Assembly (NCBI RefSeq): GCF_003814555.1
Contig: NZ_RKQN01000001.1
Coordinates: 496,001-560,000, forward strand
Source of the DNA: Vulcaniibacterium tengchongense
GTDB lineage: Bacteria; Pseudomonadota; Gammaproteobacteria; Xanthomonadales; Xanthomonadaceae
Reading direction: 5' to 3'
Length of the DNA stretch: 64,000 bases
Below the pieces are notes generated by a model, which worked only from the letters and a program-made list of their open reading frames with translations, was not told where the DNA came from and made no database searches. Within the stretch, counting starts at the first letter, position 1. Each line of letters begins with the position of its first letter. Shown piece by piece: positions 9,623 to 17,137 of the stretch. Made by a program: the position numbers and the translations under genes.

Positions 9623-10941
9623 TCGCGCTCCGTTCCGTCGGCGTCCTCGTCCGGCTCCTCGCGCCGCTGCAGCAATAGCTTGTCGATGCGCGGCCCGTCC
9701 AGGTCGACCACCTCGATCCGCCAACCGTCCCATTCGAACGCCTCGCCGACGTAGGGGATGCGGCCGAAGCGGGCGATGACCATGCCCGCGGCGGTGTGGA
9801 AATCGTGCTCGTCCTCGCCGGGCAGGCGGCCGCCGCCGGTCAGCTCGCGCAGGTCCTCGACCGGCAGCGCGCCGTCGAGCAGGAACGAGCCGTCCTCGCG
9901 TTCGACCACCGGCGCGCGGTCGGCGTCGGCCTCGGCCGACTGGATCCGCCCGACCACCGCGTCCATCAGGTCGGCCACGGTGACCAGCCCGACGATGTCG
10001 CCGTACTCGTCGACCACCAGCGCCAGCGACTGCTGCTCCTCGCGGAAGATCTCCAGCAGCTTCATCGCATGGGTGGATTCGGACACGAACAGCGGCTCGC
10101 GCAACTGCTTGAACAGGTCCGGCGCGCTCTCGTCGAGGCGGTCGAGCAGCGACTTGACCTCGAGGATGCCCAGCACCTCGGCGTCGTTGCCGCGATAGAC
10201 CGGGTAGCGCGAGAACGGCGTCTGCCGCATCGTCGCCAGGTTCTCGGCGAAGTCGGCGTCGGCGTCGAGCCAGGCGATGCGGGTGCGCGGCGTCATCAGG
10301 CTTTCGGCGGTGCGGTCGCCGAGCCCGAGCACGCGATGCATCATCTTGCGCTCGTCGGCGTCGATCACGCCCTGCTCGTGGCTTTCGCTGACCAGCAGGC
10401 GGATCTCCTCTTCGGTGACCGCCGAGCCGCTCGGCTGGTGCACGCGCAGCAGCCGCAGCAGCCCGCGGATGCTGGCGCTGAGCAGCAGCACCGCCGGCTT
10501 GGCCGCGCGCGACAGCCCGTGCATCGGCAGGGCGACGAAGCCGGCCAGACGCTCCGGCGCCAGCAGCGCCAGGCGCTTGGGCAGCAACTCGCCGAAGACG
10601 ATGCTCAGGTAGGTGATCAGGCCGACCGCCAGGATCAAGCCGATGGTGTCGGCGTACTCGGCCAGCGCCGGCACGGTCGCGGCCAGCCAGCGGCCGAGCG
10701 AACCGCCGATGGCGTCGCCGCCGAACACGCCGGTGAGCACGCCGATCAGGGTGATGCCGACCTGCACCGTGGACAGGAAATTCTCCGGGTGCTCGGCCAG
10801 CTCCAGCGCCTTGCGCGCGCCGCGGCTGGTCGGGGCGAGTTGCTTCAGGCGCTGCCGGCGGGCGGTGACCACCGACATCTCCGACAGGGCGAAGAAGGCG
10901 TTGAAGGCGATCAGCACCAGGACGACGATGAGCTCGAGCAT
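9619..10941 (-). CDS. CNNM/CorC-HlyC family protein with CBS pair
   Basis: Integral membrane protein of the DUF21-CBS-CorC_HlyC family. Members are linked to magnesium or cobalt efflux and resistance, though often annotated as hemolysin-like. The 440-residue product has four hydrophobic segments in residues 1-150 (start MLELIVVLVLIAFNAFFALSEMS). A CBS pair follows at about 205-325, including LALVVDEYGDIVGLVTVADLMDAVVG, and a C-terminal CorC_HlyC domain at about 345-430. A GGAGG ribosome binding site lies 8 nt before the ATG. It forms a two-gene unit with the ExoD-like gene, whose start overlaps its stop. Confidence 0.9.
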   Translation of the reverse strand: MLELIVVLVLIAFNAFFALSEMSVVTARRQRLKQLAPTSRGARKALELAEHPENFLSTVQVGITLIGVLTGVFGGDAIGGSLGRWLAATVPALAEYADTIGLILAVGLITYLSIVFGELLPKRLALLAPERLAGFVALPMHGLSRAAKPAVLLLSASIRGLLRLLRVHQPSGSAVTEEEIRLLVSESHEQGVIDADERKMMHRVLGLGDRTAESLMTPRTRIAWLDADADFAENLATMRQTPFSRYPVYRGNDAEVLGILEVKSLLDRLDESAPDLFKQLREPLFVSESTHAMKLLEIFREEQQSLALVVDEYGDIVGLVTVADLMDAVVGRIQSAEADADRAPVVEREDGSFLLDGALPVEDLRELTGGGRLPGEDEHDFHTAAGMVIARFGRIPYVGEAFEWDGWRIEVVDLDGPRIDKLLLQRREEPDEDADGTERE

Positions 10942-11116
10942 GGGTCCTACCTCCGTCCGCCCGGATAGGGCGGTCGCCGCCGGGGCGGCGCGGTCGCGGG
11001 CAGGGGTCGTCGGTCGTCGTCCATGGGTGAAGGAATGGGGGGCGGAGCCGCAGTGGATGGTAGCAGGAGGACGAAATTCAACCCCGTGAAGGCGCGCGCG
11101 ATTGTCCTCGAACCGT

Positions 11117-11122
11117 CATAAT
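11117..11122 (+). promoter_or_regulatory. Candidate -10 box for the DUF47-PiT unit
   Basis: CATAAT in the context GTCATAATTCGCCCGG lies 53 nt before the DUF47 start. The flanking TTCGC matches the box before ffh. No clear -35 hexamer and no Pho-box-like direct repeats were seen. Confidence 0.45.
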
Positions 11123-11175
11123 TCGCCCGGCAGACCCAAGCGCCGGGTTCCCCGGCCCCACGAGGCCCCTCACGC

Positions 11176-11802
11176 ATGTTCTCCCTGCAAACGATCTTCG
11201 GCCAAGGCAAGCAGTTCTACACGCTGCTGGAGGAGGCCGCCGTGGCCGCCCACGACAGCACCAAGGCCCTGCACACCATGCTCAAGGACGCCGACCGCCA
11301 GCCGGCGCTGGACGCGTTCAAGCTCGCCCGCCAGCGCGAGCGCGAGGCCTCGGACAAGATCAGCCACGAGCTGGTCAACAGCTTCATCACCCCGATCGAG
11401 CGCGAGGACATCGAGGCGTTGGCCTCGGCCCTGTACAAGATCCCCAAGCAGGTCGAGAAATTCGCCGACCGCTACTCGCTCGCGACCCGCCACCTGGAGC
11501 ACATCGACTTCGCCCCGCGCGCGGCCATGCTCGAGCAGGCCGCCGGCGTGGTGGTGCAGATGGTGCGCCAGCTGCGCCACCTCAAGCTGGAGCCGATGAA
11601 GGCGCTGAACGACCAGCTGCGGGCGATCGAGAACGAGGCCGACCGGCTGATGCTCGAGTTGTACCGCGACATCTACTCCGGGCGCCTGGACAACCTGCAG
11701 ATGTTCCTGCTCAAGGAGTTCTTCGAGATCCTCGAGAAGGCCATCGACCGCTGCCGCGAGGCCGGCGTGGTCGCCTACGAAATCGTGCTGAAGAACTCCT
11801 GA
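11176..11802 (+). CDS. DUF47 (PhoU-like) phosphate transport accessory protein
   Basis: All-helical cytoplasmic protein of the DUF47/PhoU-divergent family, commonly encoded next to PiT phosphate transporters and thought to modulate their activity. The 208-residue product is highly charged and helical. It carries the family-typical SHELVNSFITPIEREDIEALA segment near residue 60 and ends with FFEILEKAIDRCREAGVVAYEIVLKNS. The PiT gene follows after 142 bp on the same strand, which supports the assignment. The start is the ATG after CCCCTCACGC; no good Shine-Dalgarno sequence is visible. Confidence 0.92.
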   Translation: MFSLQTIFGQGKQFYTLLEEAAVAAHDSTKALHTMLKDADRQPALDAFKLARQREREASDKISHELVNSFITPIEREDIEALASALYKIPKQVEKFADRYSLATRHLEHIDFAPRAAMLEQAAGVVVQMVRQLRHLKLEPMKALNDQLRAIENEADRLMLELYRDIYSGRLDNLQMFLLKEFFEILEKAIDRCREAGVVAYEIVLKNS

Positions 11803-11944
11803 TGGGCGCGCTCCGCATGACCGTGCACGCATCCGCTCCGGCCCGGCGGGCGCCGCTCGCGCCGACGTCCACGGGCGTTCCCGCCGCGCCCCCCGGTCCG
11901 CCGCCGCGCGGCGAGCGCGCCTGCGCGGGGGAAGGGGGGCGCCG

Positions 11945-13072
11945 ATGCTGACGCTCGTCCTGGTGGTGGTGCTCGCGGCGCTGGTCTTCGAGTACATCAA
12001 CGGCTTCCACGACACCGCCAACTCGATCGCGACCGTGGTCGCGACCAAGGTGCTGTCGCCGATGCAGGCGGTGGCGCTGGCGGCGATCATGAACCTGGTC
12101 GGTGCGCTGTGGGGCACCGCGGTGGCCAAGACGATCGCTTCGGGCCTGCTCGACACCGGCGTGGTCGAGGTCACCTCGCAGCTGATCCTGTGCGCGCTGC
12201 TGGGCGGCATCGTCTGGAACCTGATCACCTGGTGGCTGGGCCTGCCGTCCTCGTCCTCGCACGCGCTGATCGGCGGCCTGTGCGGCGCCGCGCTGGCCGA
12301 GGCGATGAACGACTTCGATGCGGTGATCTGGTCGCAGCCGGCCGACCCCTGGTACAAGAGCGCGGGCGTGCTGTGGAAGGTGATCGTGCCGATGGTGTCC
12401 TCGCCCGTGCTCGGTTTCGCCGCCGGCTTCGTGGTGATGGGCGTGCTGTTCGGGGTCATCTCGCTGATGGCGCGCAGCGGCGGCGTGCTGGCGCGGATCG
12501 CGCGGCCGCGCTGGGTCAACGGCGTGTTCGGCAAGGCGCAGCTGCTCAGCGCCGCCGGCATGGGCTTCGCCCACGGCCTCAACGACGCGCAGAAGACCAT
12601 GGGCATCATCGCCTTGACCCTGGTCAGCGCGCAGGCGGCGGGCACGCTCGACGACCTGCCGCCGTGGCTGGCGTTCCTGCATCCGTCGCAGGCCGCGCTG
12701 GAGAACAACGACATCGACACCTGGATCAAGCTGACCTGCGCGGTGGTGATGGCCGCAGGCACGGCGGCCGGCGGCTGGCGCATCATCAAGACGCTCGGCC
12801 ACAAGCTGGTGAAGCTGCACCCGATCCACGGCTTCGCCGCCGAAACCAGCGCCGCGTCGGTGATCACGCTGGCGTCCTCGCTCGGCATTCCGGTCTCGAC
12901 CACCCACAACATCTCGGCCGCGATCATGGGCGTGGGCACCGCCAAGCGCTTCAACGCGATCAAGTGGACGGTGGTGGAGCGGATGATCTGGGCCTGGATC
13001 CTGACCATCCCGGCCGCGGGCGGCATCGCCTATCTGTGCTTCCGGGCGATGGCGGCGCTGGGCTGGGCCTGA
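11945..13072 (+). CDS. pit: PiT family inorganic phosphate transporter
   Basis: Low-affinity proton-coupled (or cation-coupled) metal-phosphate symporter of the inner membrane. The 375-residue product has the two duplicated PiT signatures: FEYINGFHDTANSIATVVATK near residue 15 and GMGFAHGLNDAQKTMGIIAL near 205. It also has the paired motifs LPSSSSHALIGGLCGAAL and IPVSTTHNISAAIMGVG. About ten hydrophobic segments are visible. GGGGAAGGGGGG stands just before the ATG as ribosome binding site. It is smaller than E. coli PitA (about 500 residues), because the long central loop is short, as is usual for the DUF47-linked type. Confidence 0.95.
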   Translation: MLTLVLVVVLAALVFEYINGFHDTANSIATVVATKVLSPMQAVALAAIMNLVGALWGTAVAKTIASGLLDTGVVEVTSQLILCALLGGIVWNLITWWLGLPSSSSHALIGGLCGAALAEAMNDFDAVIWSQPADPWYKSAGVLWKVIVPMVSSPVLGFAAGFVVMGVLFGVISLMARSGGVLARIARPRWVNGVFGKAQLLSAAGMGFAHGLNDAQKTMGIIALTLVSAQAAGTLDDLPPWLAFLHPSQAALENNDIDTWIKLTCAVVMAAGTAAGGWRIIKTLGHKLVKLHPIHGFAAETSAASVITLASSLGIPVSTTHNISAAIMGVGTAKRFNAIKWTVVERMIWAWILTIPAAGGIAYLCFRAMAALGWA

Positions 13073-13222
13073 ATCGGGAACGGGCGAAGAGCACGGGGAA
13101 CGGGAGAAAAGCCCTCGTTCCCGGGAAGGGCTGGCGCCGCCGGAGCGCGGCCGCGAGGCGCGGGAGCGCGCCACGCGCGAGCCGGGGATGTCTCCCGTGC
13201 CCCGTTCCTCTGGATGGGTCGC

Positions 13223-13633
13223 TCAGAACAGGTCGCCGCCGGCGGACAGCATCCGTTCCATCCGATCGCCGACGCCGCCGATCTCCAGCACCAGGCGGTC
13301 GACTTCGGCCGCGTCCAGGCCGTCGTAGGGGCGGTTCTCGCACAATTGCAGGTGCGGCACGCCGTCGAGGTCGCCGATGGCGAGGTAGCCGACGCGGCTC
13401 TGCCAGTTGAACGCCAGCGCGCGCTTCGCGTCCAGGCCAGTGATCGGCGCGATCGCGGTGCTGACGCGCAGGTACGGGCGGCCGTCGTCGTCGTCCAGTT
13501 CGGACAGGAAGATCGCCTGGTGGCGGGTGCCGTTGTCCAGCGACAGCTCGATGCAGACCACGTCCTCGTCGTGCTCGGTCATGCGGTAGCCGGAAGCCTT
13601 CAGGTGGCGATGGATGGCGGCGAAGTTGCGCAC
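13223..13633 (-). CDS. Small conserved hypothetical protein, YbjN-like fold suspected
   Basis: The 136-residue acidic protein has no motif that I can assign with certainty. The alternation of strands with aromatic residues (VCIELSLDNGTRHQAIFLSEL and YLRVSTAIAPITGL), the segment ALAFNWQSRVGYLAIGDLDG and a final helix-rich part (DAAEVDRLVLEIGGVGDRMERML) resemble the YbjN/type III secretion chaperone-like fold. That resemblance is a judgement by eye. No signal peptide or membrane segment is present, so it is probably cytoplasmic. It is transcribed divergently from the alkyltransferase-like gene, with 41 bp between the starts, and converges on pit. Confidence 0.7.
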   Translation of the reverse strand: MRNFAAIHRHLKASGYRMTEHDEDVVCIELSLDNGTRHQAIFLSELDDDDGRPYLRVSTAIAPITGLDAKRALAFNWQSRVGYLAIGDLDGVPHLQLCENRPYDGLDAAEVDRLVLEIGGVGDRMERMLSAGGDLF

Positions 13634-13659
13634 GGCGGGACTCCGAGTGGCTCGGCCGC

Positions 13660-13665
13660 TATGCT
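13660..13665 (+). promoter_or_regulatory. Candidate -10 box of the alkyltransferase-like gene
   Basis: TATGCT ends 9 nt before the ATG at 13675, in the 41-bp divergent gap, with no ribosome binding site between. This is consistent with a leader of only a few nucleotides. Confidence 0.4.
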
Positions 13666-13674
13666 ACCGCGGCC

Positions 13675-14076
13675 ATGGTTCAGGACGACGTGACCCGCCG
13701 CATCCTCGCCGCGATCCGCGCGATCCCGCGCGGCGAAGTCGCCGGCTACGGCGAAGTCGCGCGCCGCGCCGGCCTGCCCGGCCGCGCGCGCCTGGTCGCG
13801 CGCCTGCTCAGCGGCAACGACGACCCGCGCCTGCCCTGGCATCGCGTGCTGCGCTCGGACGGGCGCATCGCGTTCCCGGAGGGTTCGCGCGGCTATCGCG
13901 AACAGAGCCAGCGCCTGCGCGCGGAGGGCGTGCGGGTCGAGAACGGGCGCGTGCTCGGCCGGCGGCCGGCGGCGACGCTGGACGAACAGATCTGGGGCGC
14001 GCCGGCGCCGGAGCGCGCGCCGAGCGCCAAGCCCGAAGCCGCGCGCCGGCGCGCCGCGCGCGACAAGCGCTCCTGA
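13675..14076 (+). CDS. Alkyltransferase-like protein (MGMT domain without acceptor Cys)
   Basis: The 133-residue protein has the DNA-binding domain of O6-alkylguanine-DNA alkyltransferases: IPRGEVAGYGEVARRAGLPG, then the active-site loop and the wing. The PCHRV acceptor motif reads PWHRV, with Trp at residue 55 in place of Cys. This is the signature of alkyltransferase-like proteins, which bind O6-alkylguanine lesions without repairing them and hand them to nucleotide excision repair. The fold ends near residue 105, and a basic tail (EAARRRAARDKRS) follows that may strengthen DNA contact. The N-terminal domain of full-length Ada/Ogt enzymes is absent, as in other members. Confidence 0.88.
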   Translation: MVQDDVTRRILAAIRAIPRGEVAGYGEVARRAGLPGRARLVARLLSGNDDPRLPWHRVLRSDGRIAFPEGSRGYREQSQRLRAEGVRVENGRVLGRRPAATLDEQIWGAPAPERAPSAKPEAARRRAARDKRS

Positions 14077-14205
14077 CCGCCGGCACGTTCCGTTCGCGTC
14101 CCCGGGGCGGGCGCGTCGGGCGCAACGGCCGATCGCCATCGCGCAAGCGGAGTGAAGTGGCCGCGGCCGCGAGCGGCTACCATGTGCGCAGCACGAGGAG
14201 CCGCG

Positions 14206-14853
14206 ATGTTCTCCAACCTTCCCCCCGTCACCAAGGCCCTGCTGATCGCCAACGGCCTGGTGTTCGCGCTGCAGCTGATCCTGGGCGACTACGCGCTGGC
14301 GCAGTTCATGCTGTGGCCGCCGGGCGACGACTACGCCCGGTTCGGCTTCATGCCCTGGCAGCTGCTCAGCTACGGCTTCATGCACGGCAGCGCCGCGCAT
14401 CTGATCTTCAACATGCTGGCCTTGCTGATGTTCGGCGCGCCGCTGGAGCACGTGTGGGGCCAGCGCCGCTACCTGACCTACTACCTGGTCTGCGTGGCCG
14501 GCGCCGGGCTGTGCCAGATCGCGGTCGGCGCGTGGACCCTGGCCCAGGGCGGCGAGGCCTACCCGACCGTCGGCGCGTCCGGCGGCATCTTCGGCCTGTT
14601 GCTGGCCTACGGCATGCTGTTCCCGAACCAGCGCGTGATGCTGCTGATCCCGCCGATCCCGATGAAGGCGCGCACGCTGGTGCTGGTGTACGGCGCGCTG
14701 GAGCTGCTGATGGGCATCACCAACACGATGCCCGGCGTGGCCCACTTCGCGCACCTGGGCGGCATGCTGTTCGGCTGGCTGCTGATCCGCTACTGGCGCG
14801 GGCAGCCGCCGTTCGGCCGACGCGGGCCGCCGCGGATGCGGGCGGTGCGCTGA
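14206..14853 (+). CDS. Rhomboid family intramembrane serine protease
   Basis: Polytopic inner-membrane protease that cuts transmembrane substrates within the membrane. The 215-residue product has six hydrophobic segments, the catalytic Ser125 in TVGASGGIFG, the catalytic His183 in AHFAHLGG, and Asn69 in HLIFNML of the oxyanion region. The ATG at 14206 was chosen over an in-frame one at 14152 because GAGGAG lies 6 nt before it and the extra residues look non-coding. A TACCAT box at 14179-14184 could be its -10 element. The substrate is unknown. Confidence 0.93.
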   Translation: MFSNLPPVTKALLIANGLVFALQLILGDYALAQFMLWPPGDDYARFGFMPWQLLSYGFMHGSAAHLIFNMLALLMFGAPLEHVWGQRRYLTYYLVCVAGAGLCQIAVGAWTLAQGGEAYPTVGASGGIFGLLLAYGMLFPNQRVMLLIPPIPMKARTLVLVYGALELLMGITNTMPGVAHFAHLGGMLFGWLLIRYWRGQPPFGRRGPPRMRAVR

Positions 14854-14908
14854 GTCAGGCGGGCACGGCGCGGGTATCCGCGCCGCGCTCGTTTCCGCGG
14901 CGCCCCGC

Positions 14909-16918
14909 TCAGGGGAACAGCACCACCGGCTCCTTCGCCTGCATCGCGTTGCCGGCCTTGCAGCCGAAGGCCTCGCCGAAGCCGGCCATGTTGAGCAGCG
15001 GGCCGTTGGTGCGCCACTGGCCCGGTGCGTGCACGCTGGTGGCGGCGCGCTGGCGGGCGGCCTCCTCGCTGAGCTGCTGCGGCCACAGCGAGGCCCAGCC
15101 CTTGTAGAAGTCCTGGTCGGCGTTCCTCGCCGGGGCCGGCTGGAGCTTGCGGTAGGCGGCCCAGGCCAGTTCGACGCCGGCGAGATCGGCCACCGCCTCG
15201 TCGCGCACCTGCGGGCCGTTGACCTTGGCGCCCTTCAGCCCCGGGTAGTCGAAGCCCGCGTACGCGGCGGCGATGCGGTCGGCGACGCCGTTCCAGGCCG
15301 CGACCTCGGCCGGCGTCCACCAGTCGCGCAGCTGCTGCTTGGCGTCGACCATGCGGCCGCGGTTGTCGAAGCCGTGGCTGAGTTCGTGGCCGACCAGGGC
15401 GCCGAACGTGCCGTACTGCCAGGCCGCGCTCTTGCCCGTGTCCAGCACCGGCGGCTGCAGCATCGCCGCGGTGACGATCAGGCGGTTCTGGGCGATGTCG
15501 TAGGCCAGCGCCGGCTCCTGCGGCAGCACGTCCCAGCGCCGGTCGGCGTTGCCGCGGCCGATCCGCTTCATCTCCTCGCGGTGGCGCCAGGTCGAGGCGA
15601 TCAGCATGTTGCTGCCGAAGCTGCCGCGGCCCATCGGCTGCACGCTGTAGTCGAGGTCGCGCCGCGGGGTGCCGACCTCGATCGCGAGCTTGGCGAGCTT
15701 GGCCTGGGCCTCGGCCTTGGCCGCGGGCGACAGGCGCGCGTCGCGCTCGAGCGCGGCGCCGAGCGCGTCGCGCACCTGCACCGCGATTTCTTCGGCGCGC
15801 CGGTCGGTGGCCGCGGGCAGGTAGCGCGCGGCGTACTCGCGGCCGAGCATCGGCCCGGCGGCGAGGGTGATCGCGTCGAGCACCGCCTGGCGCCGCTCCG
15901 GCGGCGCGCCCAGGCCCTGCAGCACGCGGCCGCGGAAGTCGAAGTGCGCGTCGCGGAACGGCTTGGCCAGGTACGGCGCCATCGCGTCGCCGACGCGCCA
16001 GCGCAGGTAGGCCTGCCACTGCGCCGGCTTGAGGCTGCCGACCAGGCCGTCGAGGGTGGCGAACAGCTGCGGGTTGGCCATCGACACGGTGTCATCGCTG
16101 ACGCCCTGCGCCTTCAGGAACTCGGCGAGCTGCAGGCGCTTGTAGCGCTTGGCCAGCGAAGCGGTCGCGACCGGGGCGTAGTTGGCGCGCGGATCGCGCA
16201 GGTCGAGCAGGCCCTTGGAGGCGCGCGCGATCCGCGTCTCCAGGTCGATCACCCGCTTGGCGTCGTCCGCCAGCCGCGCCTGCGGCGTGCCGGTGAGGGC
16301 GAGGATCTTCTGCACGTATTCGGTATAGCGCGCCATCAGCGCGCGGGTGTCGGCGTCGTCGCGGGTGTAGTAGGCCGGGTCCGGCAGGCCGAGGCCGCCC
16401 TGGGCGAAGTAGCCGATGTGGCGGTCGAGGTCGTCCAGGTCGATGTCGGCGCTGAAGTTGAACGCGACCGGGATGCCGACCTGGTGCAGCGCGGCGATCG
16501 CCGGCGGGACGTCCTTGGCCTTCCTGATCGCGTCGATGCGGCCCAGCAGCGGCGCGATCGGCTGCGCGCCGTCGCGCTCGACCGCGGCTTCGTCCAGGCC
16601 GCTGGCCCAGAAGTCGCCGAGCAGCTTCTGCACGTTGTTCTGCGGCGCGTTCATCGCCGTGTCGAGCAGTTCGAACTGCTGCCGTCGCACCTGCGCGCCG
16701 AGCTGCTCCAGCGCCGAGACCGACGCGGTGCCGGCCGGCAGCGGGTTGGCCTTCAGCCAGGCGGCGTTGGCGCTGGCGTAGAAGTCGCTGCAGGCGCTCG
16801 GCGCGGCCGCGGCCTTGGGCGCGGCGCGCTTCTTCTTGGCGGCGTCGGCGGACGGCATGGCGGCGAGGCCGGCGATCAGGCCGAAGGCGAGGGCGCAGGC
16901 GAGCGGGCGTAGGGTCAT
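14909..16918 (-). CDS. Secreted M13 family metallopeptidase (neprilysin-like), copy A
   Basis: Zinc endopeptidase of the M13 (neprilysin/PepO) family, predicted to work in the periplasm or outside the cell. The 669-residue product begins with a Sec signal peptide (MTLRPLACALAFGLIAGLAA, cut after about residue 26) and a lysine-alanine linker. The zinc motif HELSH is at 511-515 and the third ligand region reads EAVADLAGVELAW. The family-typical FNSAYNP-like NAYY segment is replaced by IVTAAMLQPPVLD upstream of it. An in-frame extension to 17035 was rejected for lack of coding character. A second M13 gene lies just upstream on the same strand. Confidence 0.92.
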   Translation of the reverse strand: MTLRPLACALAFGLIAGLAAMPSADAAKKKRAAPKAAAAPSACSDFYASANAAWLKANPLPAGTASVSALEQLGAQVRRQQFELLDTAMNAPQNNVQKLLGDFWASGLDEAAVERDGAQPIAPLLGRIDAIRKAKDVPPAIAALHQVGIPVAFNFSADIDLDDLDRHIGYFAQGGLGLPDPAYYTRDDADTRALMARYTEYVQKILALTGTPQARLADDAKRVIDLETRIARASKGLLDLRDPRANYAPVATASLAKRYKRLQLAEFLKAQGVSDDTVSMANPQLFATLDGLVGSLKPAQWQAYLRWRVGDAMAPYLAKPFRDAHFDFRGRVLQGLGAPPERRQAVLDAITLAAGPMLGREYAARYLPAATDRRAEEIAVQVRDALGAALERDARLSPAAKAEAQAKLAKLAIEVGTPRRDLDYSVQPMGRGSFGSNMLIASTWRHREEMKRIGRGNADRRWDVLPQEPALAYDIAQNRLIVTAAMLQPPVLDTGKSAAWQYGTFGALVGHELSHGFDNRGRMVDAKQQLRDWWTPAEVAAWNGVADRIAAAYAGFDYPGLKGAKVNGPQVRDEAVADLAGVELAWAAYRKLQPAPARNADQDFYKGWASLWPQQLSEEAARQRAATSVHAPGQWRTNGPLLNMAGFGEAFGCKAGNAMQAKEPVVLFP

Positions 16919-17038
16919 CGCGGAGTTCCGTGGCGAGGCGAGTTCACGAGGGCGCGAGTTTAGCAGCGGGGTCGCGCGGCGAGCGCGCGCGGCGCGGCGC
17001 GCGCGGCCGCTTCGTTCAGGGCGTCGGCCGCGCAAAAG

Positions 17039-17066
17039 CGAAGGCCCGGCGTGCGCCGGGCCTTCG
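17039..17066 (-). terminator. Intrinsic terminator after M13 copy B
   Basis: Perfect 12-bp stem CGAAGGCCCGGC / GCCGGGCCTTCG with a GTGC loop. Read on the minus strand, it is followed by CTTTTGCG, a short U-tract. It lies 71 bp after the stop of the upstream M13 gene and about 120 bp before the start of the downstream copy, so the two tandem genes are probably separate transcription units. Confidence 0.8.
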
Positions 17067-17137
17067 TCGGTCGGGCAGGCCGATGCCGGCCCCTCCTCCT
17101 CCGCCGTGCCTCCCCGCGTGCGGGAGAGGCGGCGGCG

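Noticed and set aside
13073-13222. Repeated GGGAACGGG-like units in the gap after pit, resembling the short intergenic repeats of Xanthomonadaceae
   Set aside because: Only two or three degenerate copies are present, too few to call a repeat family or mobile element.
15029-16912. A 627-codon plus-strand frame opposite M13 copy A, and a similar 824-codon frame opposite copy B
   Set aside because: Both mirror true peptidase genes and consist of Leu/Gly/Val/Arg-rich low-complexity sequence without motifs.
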